Source: Nitrososphaerota archaeon (GTDB lineage Archaea; Thermoproteota; Nitrososphaeria; Nitrososphaerales; Nitrosopumilaceae). Taken from it: a DNA stretch of 64,000 bases. Numbering within the stretch: the first letter of the stretch is position 1; every line of letters begins with the position of its first letter. Positions 14,667 through 23,773 of the stretch are shown here, piece after piece. Position numbers and translations under genes: made by a program. Below the pieces are notes generated by a model. That model made no database searches, was not told where the DNA came from, and was given only the letters and a program-made list of their open reading frames with translations. The stretch is taken from NCBI GenBank assembly GCA_028867785.1, contig JAGWFS010000008.1, forward strand, positions 1 through 64,000, read 5' to 3'.

Positions 14667-14936
14667 ATGACTAACGAAACTAAGATTGCTCCACTCGATC
14701 CCGCATTCCACGGGGAGTCAAACTATGAAGTGGGACTTGAAGCACTACTTGCCGAGACCCGGGAAAATGTTAGAAAACTGCAGTCTGATCCACACACGAC
14801 TGATGAGGTCTTGAAAGAAGCGGCTGAAAAATTGCAGGTCTTGGAGAGTTTGTGGGAGAATTATCATATGGGAATGAATGTTTTTAGAAACGCAAAGGGT
14901 GGGCGCGATGGTATTCGAGAAGTCAAACCTGAGTAA
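14667..14936 (+). CDS. Small conserved protein upstream of the carboxylase genes
   Basis: About 89 residues from the ATG at 14667; a GTG at 14658 is an alternative. Acidic, helical and soluble: NYEVGLEALLAETRENVRKL, then LQVLESLWENYHMGMNVFRN. No motif recognised. It lies 36 bases before the carboxyltransferase gene on the same strand with its own upstream AT-rich region (AAAGTTAAAATTTACCC), so it may lead the carboxylase transcript. Two helices forming a coiled coil or helical hairpin are likely. Confidence 0.6.
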   Translation: MTNETKIAPLDPAFHGESNYEVGLEALLAETRENVRKLQSDPHTTDEVLKEAAEKLQVLESLWENYHMGMNVFRNAKGGRDGIREVKPE

Positions 14937-14972
14937 ATTAATATAGGTTAGAAGTTGCTTCTAATTAAAAAC

Positions 14973-16520
14973 ATGCACTCTGAAAAATTGAAAAATTTTT
15001 TGCATAAGAAACGACAAGCAGAACAGAGTGGCGGTGAAGAAAGAATTCTTGCCCAGCATGAAAAGGGCAAGCTCACCGCGCGTGAAAGGATTGATCTTTT
15101 GCTGGACGAGGGCAGTTTTACCGAGATTGATGCTCTAGTAACTCATCATTATTACGAATTTGACATGCAAAATAAAAAATTCTTTGGAGATGGCGTAGTA
15201 ACTGGCTATGGAACAATAAACGGGCGCAAAGTTTTCCTTTTTGCCTATGATTTCACGGTTCTTGGCGGTACACTAAGCGAGATGGGTGCCAAAAAAATAA
15301 CCAAAGTCATGGACCACGCAATACGGGTGGGATGCCCGATAATTGGAATAGCTGACTCTGGGGGGGCAAGAATTCAGGAAGGCATACTGAGCCTTGACGG
15401 CTTTGCAAACATCTTTTATCATAATCAGCTTGCCTCTGGGGTAGTTCCTCAAATTACATGCAGCATGGGGCCTTCTGCCGGGGGAGCTGTGTATTCTCCT
15501 GCAATGACCGATTTTGTCATAATGGTAGACAAACTTGCAACCATGTTTGTGACAGGACCGGAGGTAGTCAAAACCGTTCTCGGGGAAGAAGTTTCATTTG
15601 ATGAACTTGGAGGTGCCATGTCTCATGGAAAAATTAGCGGCGTTTCTCATTTTGTAGCCAAGAATGAATATCATTGCATGGATATTGTCAAGTCATTATT
15701 GTCGTACATACCGCAAAATAGTACCGAGGAACCGCCTGTAGTAGACACTGGTGACGATCCTAACAGATTAGACAATAATCTGATAAACATAGTTCCAGAA
15801 AATCCATTGCAGCCCTATGATATGAAAGAAATAATTCACTCTATCGTAGATAACCATCAATTCTTTGAGATTCATGAATTGTTTGCATCAAACGTCATCG
15901 TGGGATTTGGCAGGTTTCATGGCAGAACTGTAGGAATTATCGCAAATCAACCCATGGTATTGGCGGGTGCGCTTGACATTGATTCGTCAAACAAGGCATC
16001 GAGATTTGTCAGATTCTGTGACTGCTACAATATTCCTATTGTTACACTGGTTGACACCCCGGGATACATGCCTGGAACCCACCAGGAACATGGGGGAATT
16101 ATCAGACATGGCAGCAAACTTTTGTATGCATACTGCGAGGCAACCGTGCCAAAAATCACCATCATAATTGGAAAAGCCTATGGAGGCGCCTATATCGCAA
16201 TGGGCAGCAAGAATCTAGGCACTGACATGAACTATGCATGGCCAACGGCACAGATTGCAGTGCTGGGCTCAGAGGCTGCAGTCAGAATAATGAATAGAAA
16301 AGAGATAGAGACTGCAAAGGATCCAGCTGCCTTGAAAAAACAACTTGTTGATAACTTTACTGAAAAATTTGCAAACCCCTATGTAGCCGCATCGTATGGC
16401 ACCATTGATACGGTCATTGATCCTGCGGAAACTAGGCCGGCCATCATTAGGGCTTTGGAAGGACTTGCAAATAAAAGAAAAAGAAGAATTCCACGTAAAC
16501 ACGGAAACATAAACCTCTGA
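14973..16520 (+). CDS. pccB: Acetyl/propionyl-CoA carboxylase, carboxyltransferase subunit
   Basis: 515 residues from ATG 14973 (the frame opens at a TTG at 14955). Transfers CO2 from carboxybiotin to acetyl-CoA or propionyl-CoA. In ammonia-oxidising archaea one bifunctional enzyme does both steps of the 3-hydroxypropionate/4-hydroxybutyrate carbon fixation cycle. Family motifs: LTARERIDLLLDEGSFTEID near the start, GIADSGGARIQEG, TCSMGPSAGGAVYSPAMTDF (first oxyanion hole), FCDCYNIPIVTLVDTPGYMP, and KAYGGAYIAMGSK (second oxyanion hole). Length is typical of PccB/AccD5. Followed after 6 bases by the biotin carboxylase and then by the biotin carrier, a complete three-subunit operon. Confidence 0.9.
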   Translation: MHSEKLKNFLHKKRQAEQSGGEERILAQHEKGKLTARERIDLLLDEGSFTEIDALVTHHYYEFDMQNKKFFGDGVVTGYGTINGRKVFLFAYDFTVLGGTLSEMGAKKITKVMDHAIRVGCPIIGIADSGGARIQEGILSLDGFANIFYHNQLASGVVPQITCSMGPSAGGAVYSPAMTDFVIMVDKLATMFVTGPEVVKTVLGEEVSFDELGGAMSHGKISGVSHFVAKNEYHCMDIVKSLLSYIPQNSTEEPPVVDTGDDPNRLDNNLINIVPENPLQPYDMKEIIHSIVDNHQFFEIHELFASNVIVGFGRFHGRTVGIIANQPMVLAGALDIDSSNKASRFVRFCDCYNIPIVTLVDTPGYMPGTHQEHGGIIRHGSKLLYAYCEATVPKITIIIGKAYGGAYIAMGSKNLGTDMNYAWPTAQIAVLGSEAAVRIMNRKEIETAKDPAALKKQLVDNFTEKFANPYVAASYGTIDTVIDPAETRPAIIRALEGLANKRKRRIPRKHGNINL

Positions 16521-16526
16521 TTTGAT

Positions 16527-18020
16527 ATGATCAAAAAAATTCTTATCGCAAACAGGGGAGAAATCGCCATTCGTGTAATCAAGGCATGTAATGCCTTGGG
16601 AATAAAATCTGTGGCAGTGTATTCTGATGAGGACGTAAACTCAAAACATGTCAAGATGGCGTCTGAATCATATCACATAGGTCCTCCCTCTCCTTCGCAA
16701 AGCTATCTTAACATGGAAAAGATAGTTGAGGCAGCGTTAAACTCTGGCGCTGATGCGGTTCATCCTGGATATGGATTCCTTTCAGAAAATGCTGATTTTG
16801 CTGATCTTTGTGAAAACAAGAAGATCAACTTCATAGGTCCTTCTGGAAAATCAATGAGACTCTGTGGAGACAAGATGCTGTGCAAGTCAGCAATGGCAAA
16901 AGCAAAAGTGCCTACGGTTCCAGGCAGTCCTGGAATAGTCGAGGAAGTGGAAAAAGCCCTTGATATAGCCAACAACATTGGATATCCAGTCTTGCTGAAA
17001 TCTGTGTTTGGCGGTGGTGGCAGGGGAATAAGACTTGTGCATAACGAATCAGAACTACGACAAGCATTTGAATTGGCATCAGGAGAATCAAAAGCTGCGT
17101 TTGGCAAGTCTGCACTCTTTGTTGAAAAATTCCTGCCAAAAATAAGACACATCGAGTTTCAGCTGGTCAGAGATAAACATGGAAACGCCGCGCATATTTT
17201 TGAAAGAGAATGCTCCATCCAGAGGCGGCATCAGAAATTAATTGAAATGTCCCCCTCTCCGGTGGTTGATCAAAAGACTCGTGACGAAATAGGCCAACTG
17301 GCCGTAAATGCAGCTGTTGCAGTAGACTATCATAATGCGGGTACTGCAGAATTTCTCAGACTCGATGACGGAACATTTTATTTTATTGAGATAAATGCCA
17401 GGCTACAAGTGGAGCATCCTGTAACGGAGTTTGTTTCCGGACTTGATCTTGTAAAGTTACAAATTGATATAGCCAATGGAGAACCGCTGCCATTCAAACA
17501 GAAAGATCTCAAGGTGAACGGTTGTGCAATAGAGTGCAGAATAAACGCCGAAGATACGTTTCTGGACTTTGCCCCGTCCACGGGAAGAATCTATGACGTC
17601 AATATTCCGTCAGGGCCCGGGGTGAGGGTTGACACCTATCTGTATCCGGGATGCAGTGTTTCTCCGTATTATGACTCGTTGATGGCAAAGCTAATCACAT
17701 GGGGTCAAAACTTTGAGGAAGCAAGACAAAGAATGCAAATTTCGCTTGCAGACTTTTACATAGAGGGGGTCGAGACTGCAATTCCGCTTTACAGGACAAT
17801 ACTGGATACCAAAGAATTCATTTCAGGAGATCTGTCCACCGATTTTCTTGACAGATTCAAGATTCTTGACAGGCTACGTGATGATCTTAAGAAAGAGGCA
17901 TCGCAGAAATCTGAAGCTGCACTGGCTGCTACGCTGGTACATTCCGAATTTCTCAAAAACAGAATCATGGCACATAAGGAACAAAGTCTTCGCTGGAAAG
18001 CGCAGTTGGACAGGAATTAA
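16527..18020 (+). CDS. accC: Biotin carboxylase subunit
   Basis: 497 residues. ATP-dependent carboxylation of the biotin carried by the downstream BCCP protein. ATP-grasp layout: N-terminal MIKKILIANRGEIAIRVIKA, HPGYGFLSENADFA (79-92), glycine-rich loop GGGGRGI (162-168), and the catalytic stretch EINARLQVEHPVTE (about 285-300) with the biotin/bicarbonate-binding Arg and Glu. The C-terminal region (FAPSTGRIYDVNIPSGPGVR) is normal for AccC. The separate biotin-carrier gene follows after 2 bases, the archaeal arrangement, unlike actinobacterial fused AccA. Confidence 0.92.
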   Translation: MIKKILIANRGEIAIRVIKACNALGIKSVAVYSDEDVNSKHVKMASESYHIGPPSPSQSYLNMEKIVEAALNSGADAVHPGYGFLSENADFADLCENKKINFIGPSGKSMRLCGDKMLCKSAMAKAKVPTVPGSPGIVEEVEKALDIANNIGYPVLLKSVFGGGGRGIRLVHNESELRQAFELASGESKAAFGKSALFVEKFLPKIRHIEFQLVRDKHGNAAHIFERECSIQRRHQKLIEMSPSPVVDQKTRDEIGQLAVNAAVAVDYHNAGTAEFLRLDDGTFYFIEINARLQVEHPVTEFVSGLDLVKLQIDIANGEPLPFKQKDLKVNGCAIECRINAEDTFLDFAPSTGRIYDVNIPSGPGVRVDTYLYPGCSVSPYYDSLMAKLITWGQNFEEARQRMQISLADFYIEGVETAIPLYRTILDTKEFISGDLSTDFLDRFKILDRLRDDLKKEASQKSEAALAATLVHSEFLKNRIMAHKEQSLRWKAQLDRN

Positions 18021-18022
18021 GC

Positions 18023-18535
18023 ATGAAATTCAAACTAGAAAACACTGATGAAACTTTGGATGGGACAATAGTAAAGTCGCTTGGAAACAATGAGTTTGTC
18101 ATAAAAATAAGAAATCATGAGCGAAATCTCAAGATCCTAAACATGAGCCATGAAAAAATTGAATTCATGTTGGATAACTCATTTCATATTGCAAAATACA
18201 CCGAAAACAGCACCTCAAAGATTACGGTTGTAGTGGACGGAGTCAAGATAACCTTCAACAAGCGTCCTGACCTGGATAATATAGTGTACAAAAACTCTGG
18301 CATGGAATCATCCACAGACTCGCAAATTAACCTGAAAAGCCAGATTCCAGGAAGGGTTGTTTCAATCAACGTATCACAAGGAGACAATATCAAGAAAGGG
18401 GATACTGTGTGTGTTTTAGAGTCCATGAAGATGCAGGTCTCAATTAAATCACATAAAGACGGCGTGGTCAAGTCCCTGAAAATAAAACAGGGTGCCTCGG
18501 TTGCAAAAAATGACGTACTTGCAGAAATAGAATGA
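18023..18535 (+). CDS. accB: Biotin carboxyl carrier protein
   Basis: 170 residues. Carries biotin between the carboxylase and the carboxyltransferase. The biotinylation motif ESMKMQ places the modified lysine at Lys136, in a C-terminal biotinyl domain (residues about 100-170) with the usual symmetric hammerhead, PGRVVSINVSQGDNIKKGDT before and KSLKIKQGASVAKNDVLAEI after. The N-terminal 95 residues form a linker/BT-like domain with no further motif. Last gene of the carboxylase operon; ends 37 bases from the convergent peroxiredoxin. Confidence 0.93.
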   Translation: MKFKLENTDETLDGTIVKSLGNNEFVIKIRNHERNLKILNMSHEKIEFMLDNSFHIAKYTENSTSKITVVVDGVKITFNKRPDLDNIVYKNSGMESSTDSQINLKSQIPGRVVSINVSQGDNIKKGDTVCVLESMKMQVSIKSHKDGVVKSLKIKQGASVAKNDVLAEIE

Positions 18536-18571
18536 ATGATCTTACCGTCAGAAAATAAAGTTTAGGAGAAA

Positions 18572-19042
18572 TTATTTTCCTTTCTTTAGAAAGTCGGTTA
18601 TCTCTTGGTAGTTTGGTTCAACCAGTGGATTATCAGAGACCCATTTGTATGCCACAACTCCTTTTTCGTCTACAATGAACACAGAACGCTTGGCTGCATC
18701 ATATCCTTTTACGTGCAATAGATCTGGCATTAGTATTCCATAATCTCGTATTGTCTGGCTTTTGTAGTCTCCAAGCACTGGAAAGTTGAGATGGTGCATT
18801 TCTGCAAATGCTTTATTTGCAAATGGGCCATCGTTACTTATGCCTATTACTTGAGCGCCAAGCTTTGAGATCTCATCCCAGCTATCTCTGAACGTACACA
18901 TCTCTTTTGTGCAGACTGGGGAACTTGCCGCAACAAAAAAAGACAGAACCACTTTTTTTCCTTTAAAGTCGTCCAAATTTCGCATCTTTAGGTCCGTGTC
19001 TACCAAGGTAAAGGGCGGTGCTTTGTCTCCAACGTTTACCAT
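18572..19042 (-). CDS. Peroxiredoxin (Bcp/AhpC-TSA family)
   Basis: 156 residues from ATG 19042 (MVNVGDKAPPFTLVDTDLKM). An open frame extends ten codons further to 19072, but the thioredoxin fold starts at the nearer ATG. The active site SSPVCTKEMC gives a peroxidatic Cys44 and a nearby Cys49, as in the V-C-T-K-E-x-C motif of Bcp/PrxQ-like enzymes that form an intrahelical disulfide. Reduces hydrogen peroxide and organic peroxides with electrons from a thioredoxin. Relevant in an ammonia oxidiser, many of which lack catalase (known trait; not shown here). Monocistronic, between convergent accB and divergent nuoA. Confidence 0.88.
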   Translation of the reverse strand: MVNVGDKAPPFTLVDTDLKMRNLDDFKGKKVVLSFFVAASSPVCTKEMCTFRDSWDEISKLGAQVIGISNDGPFANKAFAEMHHLNFPVLGDYKSQTIRDYGILMPDLLHVKGYDAAKRSVFIVDEKGVVAYKWVSDNPLVEPNYQEITDFLKKGK

Positions 19043-19213
19043 AAAGAGAGTTTTATTGTGGTCATATATCAATCATTTTCAAGAACGCCGGTAGTTGTTT
19101 AAATTTTTTTAGAAATTTCGATCTGATTAATCGATGAAGATTTTGATTAACTTATGGAAAATTGATGAAAAATTCCTTTCAAATTAAAATAATGATCGCA
19201 TAATGTGCATAGA

Positions 19214-19221
19214 TTTTTATA
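19214..19221 (+). promoter_or_regulatory. Box A of the nuo operon
   Basis: TTTTTATA, about 26-33 bases upstream of the proposed TTG start of nuoA at 19247. The spacing predicts a transcript starting at or just before the start codon, i.e. leaderless. This decides against the upstream GTG at 19205, which would lie before the box. Confidence 0.5.
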
Positions 19222-19246
19222 CTCTCCGATTGGCTTGTTAGCTACT

Positions 19247-19621
19247 TTGGTAGGAGAAGCTGCAAGTAGTTTTAGTCCAGTTTTACTAATGTTCGGATTT
19301 GCAGTTGTAGCAACAGGACCGGCACTGATTCTTTCTAGAATGATTGCACCCAAAAGAACCAGCAGTCCGGTAAAGTTTCTACCTATGGAATCAGGCCAAG
19401 TTCCAAAAGAGGAAGGCCGTACTCATTTCATGATGCAGTACTATTCCTATGTTTTGATGTTTGTTGTCTTTGATGTAATGTCGATTTTCCTATATGCGTG
19501 GGGTAGCAGCATACTTGGTTTACCAAAAGCGGCAACTCTGCCAATTATTGCCTTTCTAGGTGTAATGTTTGCAGCCTTTGCCTATGCTCTGTATCAAGCA
19601 GGAAGGAAGAACATTTGGTAA
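19247..19621 (+). CDS. nuoA: NADH-quinone oxidoreductase subunit A (complex I)
   Basis: About 124 residues from TTG 19247; a GTG at 19205 would add 14 residues that overlap the promoter box. Three membrane helices: SPVLLMFGFAVVATGPALIL, SYVLMFVVFDVMSIFLYAW and TLPIIAFLGVMFAAFAYAL. The loop K-F-x-P-M-E-S-G-Q-x-P carries the conserved Glu-Ser-Gly seen in NuoA, here MESGQVPKEEGRTHFMMQYY. It is a proton-pumping module subunit next to the quinone site. First gene of an eleven-gene operon nuoABCDHIJKMLN. Confidence 0.88.
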   Translation: MVGEAASSFSPVLLMFGFAVVATGPALILSRMIAPKRTSSPVKFLPMESGQVPKEEGRTHFMMQYYSYVLMFVVFDVMSIFLYAWGSSILGLPKAATLPIIAFLGVMFAAFAYALYQAGRKNIW

Positions 19622-19664
19622 CTTTTAAATCAAATATTGATAGCTTTCGAGGTAGGGGAGAGCA

Positions 19665-20192
19665 TTGTTAAAGGAATTCTTTAACCAGGAAACAGCACCG
19701 CACGCTACCAATGTCCTAGTTGGAAAACTAGGCGATATACTAGTGAGAGCTGTTGGTAAACCTCTGGACTATGCCATAAACTGGGGAAGAATTTGGTCTC
19801 TGTGGCCAGTACACCTTGAAACTGCATGCTGCAGTGTAGAGTTTGGAGCCGCATCAAGTCCTAGATATGATGTGGAAAGATTTGGAATTATCGAAGCGTT
19901 TGGTTCTCTCAGACAATGCGATCTCATTGTCGTAATGGGTACAATTACCAGAAAGATGGCACCACGATTAAGAATGGTATATGATCAGATGCCAGATCCA
20001 AAGTATGTGATAGCCATGGGGGCATGTGCAATTACCGGAGGGCTGTATTTTGATTCCTACAATGTACTTCCAGGTATAGATGGAGTGCTTCCAGTCGATA
20101 TCTACGTTCCAGGCTGTCCTCCCAGACCTGAAACCCTGATTCAAGGCTGCATGCTGCTACAAGAAAAGATCAAACGGATGAAAGGCGCATAA
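19665..20192 (+). CDS. nuoB: Complex I subunit B (N2 iron-sulfur subunit)
   Basis: 175 residues, TTG start preceded by GGGGAG. Holds the terminal 4Fe-4S cluster N2, which passes electrons to quinone. The four ligands are visible: adjacent Cys55-Cys56 in TACCSVEFGAA, Cys121 in GACAITGG, and Cys151 in VPGCPPRPE. The SPRYD motif follows the first pair. Normal length for NuoB. Sits between nuoA and nuoC with 2-43 base gaps. Confidence 0.95.
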   Translation: MLKEFFNQETAPHATNVLVGKLGDILVRAVGKPLDYAINWGRIWSLWPVHLETACCSVEFGAASSPRYDVERFGIIEAFGSLRQCDLIVVMGTITRKMAPRLRMVYDQMPDPKYVIAMGACAITGGLYFDSYNVLPGIDGVLPVDIYVPGCPPRPETLIQGCMLLQEKIKRMKGA

Positions 20193-20194
20193 TA

Positions 20195-20842
20195 ATGAGC
20201 TCGGAAAATGAAAAGGATGGGCAACCCAGTGAGACTGCGGCAGAGTCTTCCGAAGATGTCAAGTCTTTATCAAAAGATGAGGCCAAAAAATTTTATGAAG
20301 AAAAAGGCATAGATTTTTCTCCAGACGCGCCAGTTAACCCGCGGCCAATACCTCAATTTGAAAAGTCACTCTCCGACAAAATAGCTTCAAAGTTTGGTTC
20401 CAAAGTAAACATAGATTATGTACGCTCAAACAGGGTCCGTGTTTCGACAAAAAAGGAAGATATTTCCGATGTTGCCTATTTCATTCGAGACGAACTGGGA
20501 TACGACCACGCAGAGTCTGTTTCTGGTGTGGACTATCCAGACTCGAAAGAAATTGAGGTCGTATATCATCTAGGTTCTTACACTGATGAAAGACTTGCTA
20601 CTCAGGTTCTAACACTTGCAACTAGGGTGCCACGAGAGGAGATGCCAAACCCAGGAAAAGACAGTTCTAGAATGACATCGTTAAGAGAGGTTTTTTACAG
20701 CGTTGAATTTCATGAGAGAGAATGTTTTGAAATGTTTGGCGTATACTTTGAGGGTCATCCAGATAACAGGAGACTGCTTTTGCCGGAAGACTGGGCAGAC
20801 ATTCCACCATTTAGAAAAGATTTCAAGATAAAGGGAAGATAA
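20195..20842 (+). CDS. nuoC: Complex I subunit C (30 kDa)
   Basis: 215 residues. Peripheral-arm scaffold subunit. The first 60 residues are an acidic, low-complexity extension (NEKDGQPSETAAESSEDVKS). The conserved core is DIRDELGYDHAESVSGVDY-like (here YFIRDELGYDHAESVSGVDY), EVVYHLGSYTDERLA and the signature region REVFYSVEFHERECFEMFGV then HPDNRRLLLPEDW. Separate from nuoD, unlike the fused nuoCD of enterobacteria. Followed after 1 base by nuoD. Confidence 0.92.
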   Translation: MSSENEKDGQPSETAAESSEDVKSLSKDEAKKFYEEKGIDFSPDAPVNPRPIPQFEKSLSDKIASKFGSKVNIDYVRSNRVRVSTKKEDISDVAYFIRDELGYDHAESVSGVDYPDSKEIEVVYHLGSYTDERLATQVLTLATRVPREEMPNPGKDSSRMTSLREVFYSVEFHERECFEMFGVYFEGHPDNRRLLLPEDWADIPPFRKDFKIKGR

Positions 20843-20843
20843 G

Positions 20844-21977
20844 ATGGCAACACAACTACCTCCTGGAATCAGACTTGAGACCGTGGACGATAGGATAATG
20901 ACGCTCAACGTCGGGCCGCAACATCCGGGATCAGGCCATATGAGACTTATCATAAAAGTAGACGGAGATTACATTGTTTCATGCGATCCAGATCCAGGCT
21001 ATGTGCATCGAGGCGAGGAAAAAATGGCAGAGTACAGGAACTACATCCAAAACATTCCGCACTTGGAAAGACCTGTAATCCATGATTCGTCAAACATACT
21101 TTATCCGTATTGTCTTGCAGTGGAAGAACTGCTGGGAATCGAGGTGCCGGAAAGGGCAAAATACATCCGTGTAATAGCAGCAGAGCTTAACAGGTGTATC
21201 TATATCCTTTACTGGCTTGCCATCTATGGAATCTTTCTGGGACACTCTACTATGTTCATGTGGCCTGCGGGAGACCGTGAGCTGTTCATTGATCTTTTGG
21301 AGGCCATGTCGGGTGCTAGAGTGACTCATGCGTATCTTGTACCAGGTGGAGTACGAAATGATCTGCCGGCTAATTTTGAAGAAAGATGCCTCAGACAGGT
21401 GGATTATCTTGAAAAAAGACTCAAAGAGTATCTGGCCGTATTTTACAAAAACCCTATTTTGATAAGCAGGACTGAAGGAACTGGAATACTGTCAAGGACT
21501 GACGCCATACGACTTGGTACGACAGGTTCTGTCCTGAGAGCTTCAGGCGTTAACTTTGATATCAGGAAAAAAGAGCCATACGATGTCTACGAAAATCTGG
21601 ATTTTGAGACAGTAGTGATGAAAGAAGGCGATTCCTATGCTCGATCTTATGTTCCATACCTCGAGATGTTTGAAAGCTGCAGAATAATCCGCGATGCAAT
21701 CAGAAAGATGCCCAAGTCAGGCTCTGTGCGCACGAAACTAAAACCAAATCCTAAAGGCGGTAATGACGAAGTATACAAACGAGTCGAATCTGGAAGGGGC
21801 GCACTTGGATATTACATTGTATCAAACAACCGGCCAGAACCGTACAGAGTCAAGATCAGTGTCGGCTCATTTAGAAACCTGATTTGCATGCCATATCTAT
21901 TGAAAGGCGAATTGTTGGGCAACATGCCGGCTGTTTACTGGAGCCTTAATTACTGGCCAGTGGAGGCAGACAGGTAA
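20844..21977 (+). CDS. nuoD: Complex I subunit D (49 kDa)
   Basis: 377 residues. Forms the quinone-binding cavity together with NuoB. Family motifs: TLNVGPQHPGSGHMRLI near the N-terminus (the H-P-x-x-H-G region, here G-Q-H-P-G-S-G-H), GYVHRGEEKMAEYRNY, a hydrophobic helical core, TEGTGILSRTDA, and the C-terminal RVKISVGSFRNLICM. In NuoD of NADH-using complexes the last residues are D-x-V-x-G-E-x-D-R; here they read YWPVEADR. Abuts nuoH directly (TAA ATG). Confidence 0.93.
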   Translation: MATQLPPGIRLETVDDRIMTLNVGPQHPGSGHMRLIIKVDGDYIVSCDPDPGYVHRGEEKMAEYRNYIQNIPHLERPVIHDSSNILYPYCLAVEELLGIEVPERAKYIRVIAAELNRCIYILYWLAIYGIFLGHSTMFMWPAGDRELFIDLLEAMSGARVTHAYLVPGGVRNDLPANFEERCLRQVDYLEKRLKEYLAVFYKNPILISRTEGTGILSRTDAIRLGTTGSVLRASGVNFDIRKKEPYDVYENLDFETVVMKEGDSYARSYVPYLEMFESCRIIRDAIRKMPKSGSVRTKLKPNPKGGNDEVYKRVESGRGALGYYIVSNNRPEPYRVKISVGSFRNLICMPYLLKGELLGNMPAVYWSLNYWPVEADR

Positions 21978-23279
21978 ATGTCAACCATTGCACCACAGTT
22001 CAGGCTAAGCCGTTTTGTAGCTTCCCTGTTTGATATAATCTTCTGGGTCATACTGATATTTTCACTGGTCGGCCTTCCAATCGTCTTTATCATACTATTC
22101 TACATCAAGTTGCCTGTCATCAACAACCAACTGATGACACCATATCTGGCCATGACCTGGATGGCAGACCCTTCAGAGACCCTGCCTATAATCAAGAATC
22201 TTATTCATACGACGTTTTTCCACGTACTGGCCTTTCCAGGATTTGGGTTTGCGGCTCTACTTGCAGCAGCAACAATCTTTGTTGAGCGAAAATTCCTTGC
22301 CAAGATACAACTGAGGGTAGGACCGCTTTACTGCGGCAAGGTAGAAGGCATACTGCAGCTTATGGGCGATGGTCTGAAATTGATATCAAAGGAAATCATA
22401 ATTCCGGCCAAGGCAGACAAGCCGATTTTCTGGGTCGGGCCGCTGCTGTTTGTTGGTACTGCAGGCGCATTTGTTTCATTGATACCAGTTGCACGCGGGT
22501 GGGTTGTTGCAAATCCTGCTGTAGGGCTACTTGCGGTTTTCGCTACAATCGGCTTCTTTCCAATAATATCAGTTCTTACTGCTTGGGCTGCAAACAACAA
22601 ATGGACGTTCATTGGCGGTCTGCGCGCATTGCACCAAATGATTGCATTTGAGATCCCACTGATTCTGTCTCTGCTAAGCATTGTAATCATGACTGGTACT
22701 CTGAACCTTTCACAAATTGCCGAATCCCAGCAGCACTACTGGTGGATTGTCTTTGCACCAATCAGCGCCATAGTCTTTTTCATTTGTATTCTTGCCGAAC
22801 TTGAAAGAATACCGTTTGATCTTCCAGAAGCAGAAAGCGAGATCGTAGCCGGATGGCTAACCGAGTTCTCAGGAATGATGTATGGGCTCATCCAGCTTGG
22901 AACATATCTAAAATTATATGCATTTGCAGGACTGTTCACTGTACTGTTCCTCGGTGGATGGAATGGGCCAATGGTCTGGCCGCCTTTTCCGGCAGACATT
23001 GTAACTCAAGGAATCACGATAGGTCCAATAACTGCAAAGATAGCTGGTCTTCCTCTATTTGATCAGGATATGCTCAACGGAACCCTGTGGTTTGTAATAA
23101 AGACTGTCGGAGTCATACTTTTGATTCTATTGCCCCGTGGTGTATTTCCAAGAATCAGAATAGACATGTTGTTGCACACCGGTTGGTACAAACTAATTGG
23201 TCTTGCGTTCATTAACATCTTTATAGCTCTTGGATTGCTATACGCAGGTGTCTTGGGACCAGGAGGATTGATTCAATGA
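21978..23279 (+). CDS. nuoH: Complex I subunit H
   Basis: 433 residues with about eight to nine membrane helices. It links the quinone site to the proton pumps. Signature regions: FVERKFLAKIQLRVGPLYCG (the E-R-x-x-x-x-x-Q-x-R-x-G-P motif), DGLKLISKEIIIPAKADK and the charged LAELERIPFDLPEAESEIVA, with the invariant E-x-x-R-x-P-F-D-L-P-E-A-E-x-E-L. About 60-100 residues longer than bacterial NuoH because of an N-terminal extension and an insert around residues 325-350. Overlaps nuoI by 4 bases. Confidence 0.95.
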   Translation: MSTIAPQFRLSRFVASLFDIIFWVILIFSLVGLPIVFIILFYIKLPVINNQLMTPYLAMTWMADPSETLPIIKNLIHTTFFHVLAFPGFGFAALLAAATIFVERKFLAKIQLRVGPLYCGKVEGILQLMGDGLKLISKEIIIPAKADKPIFWVGPLLFVGTAGAFVSLIPVARGWVVANPAVGLLAVFATIGFFPIISVLTAWAANNKWTFIGGLRALHQMIAFEIPLILSLLSIVIMTGTLNLSQIAESQQHYWWIVFAPISAIVFFICILAELERIPFDLPEAESEIVAGWLTEFSGMMYGLIQLGTYLKLYAFAGLFTVLFLGGWNGPMVWPPFPADIVTQGITIGPITAKIAGLPLFDQDMLNGTLWFVIKTVGVILLILLPRGVFPRIRIDMLLHTGWYKLIGLAFINIFIALGLLYAGVLGPGGLIQ

Positions 23280-23773
23280 GCACTGCTGGCGGAATAATAA
23301 GGGCATTGAATTCTGGCGTAAAACATCTTGCCATTAGGAGATTTACACTACGCTATCCAGAACAAAAGCTAAAGTTTGTCGGTGATGGTTTCCAATTTAA
23401 TCCAGAGACTGGAGTAGGAATAGCTGGCCTGCGAGGACGTCATATACTGTACCACGAGCACTGCACTGGCTGCCAGCTTTGTTCTGTGGCATGTGAAGGA
23501 ATAGCAGAAGCCATAGGTATGGTCAAGGTAAACGAAACATGGAAACAAAACAAGAAAGCAATAATGCCGCAGATAGATTATGGCAAATGCGTATTTTGCG
23601 GTCTGTGTGTAGACGCATGCCCGTTTTATGCACTGTACATGACAAATGACTACGAGCTTTCATCCTTTACCAAGTCTGCCTTGATTTACACCCCGGCTCA
23701 ACTTGCCATCAAACCAAGAATCTCACAGGACGTAGAAATAAAAATAGACGACAGGGGTGCTGCACATGGTTGA
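23276..23773 (+). CDS. nuoI: Complex I subunit I (2x 4Fe-4S)
   Basis: 165 residues. Ferredoxin-like subunit with clusters N6a and N6b. First motif: CTGCQLCSVACEGIA (C-x2-C-x2-C-x3-C, with Glu in place of the usual Pro). Second motif: CVFCGLCVDACPFYAL. It conducts electrons from the input site to NuoB. Since NuoE/F/G are absent, the electron donor is probably reduced ferredoxin or, with reverse flow, quinol (inference from archaeal complexes). Overlaps nuoH by 4 and nuoJ by 17 bases. Confidence 0.95.
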   Translation: MSTAGGIIRALNSGVKHLAIRRFTLRYPEQKLKFVGDGFQFNPETGVGIAGLRGRHILYHEHCTGCQLCSVACEGIAEAIGMVKVNETWKQNKKAIMPQIDYGKCVFCGLCVDACPFYALYMTNDYELSSFTKSALIYTPAQLAIKPRISQDVEIKIDDRGAAHG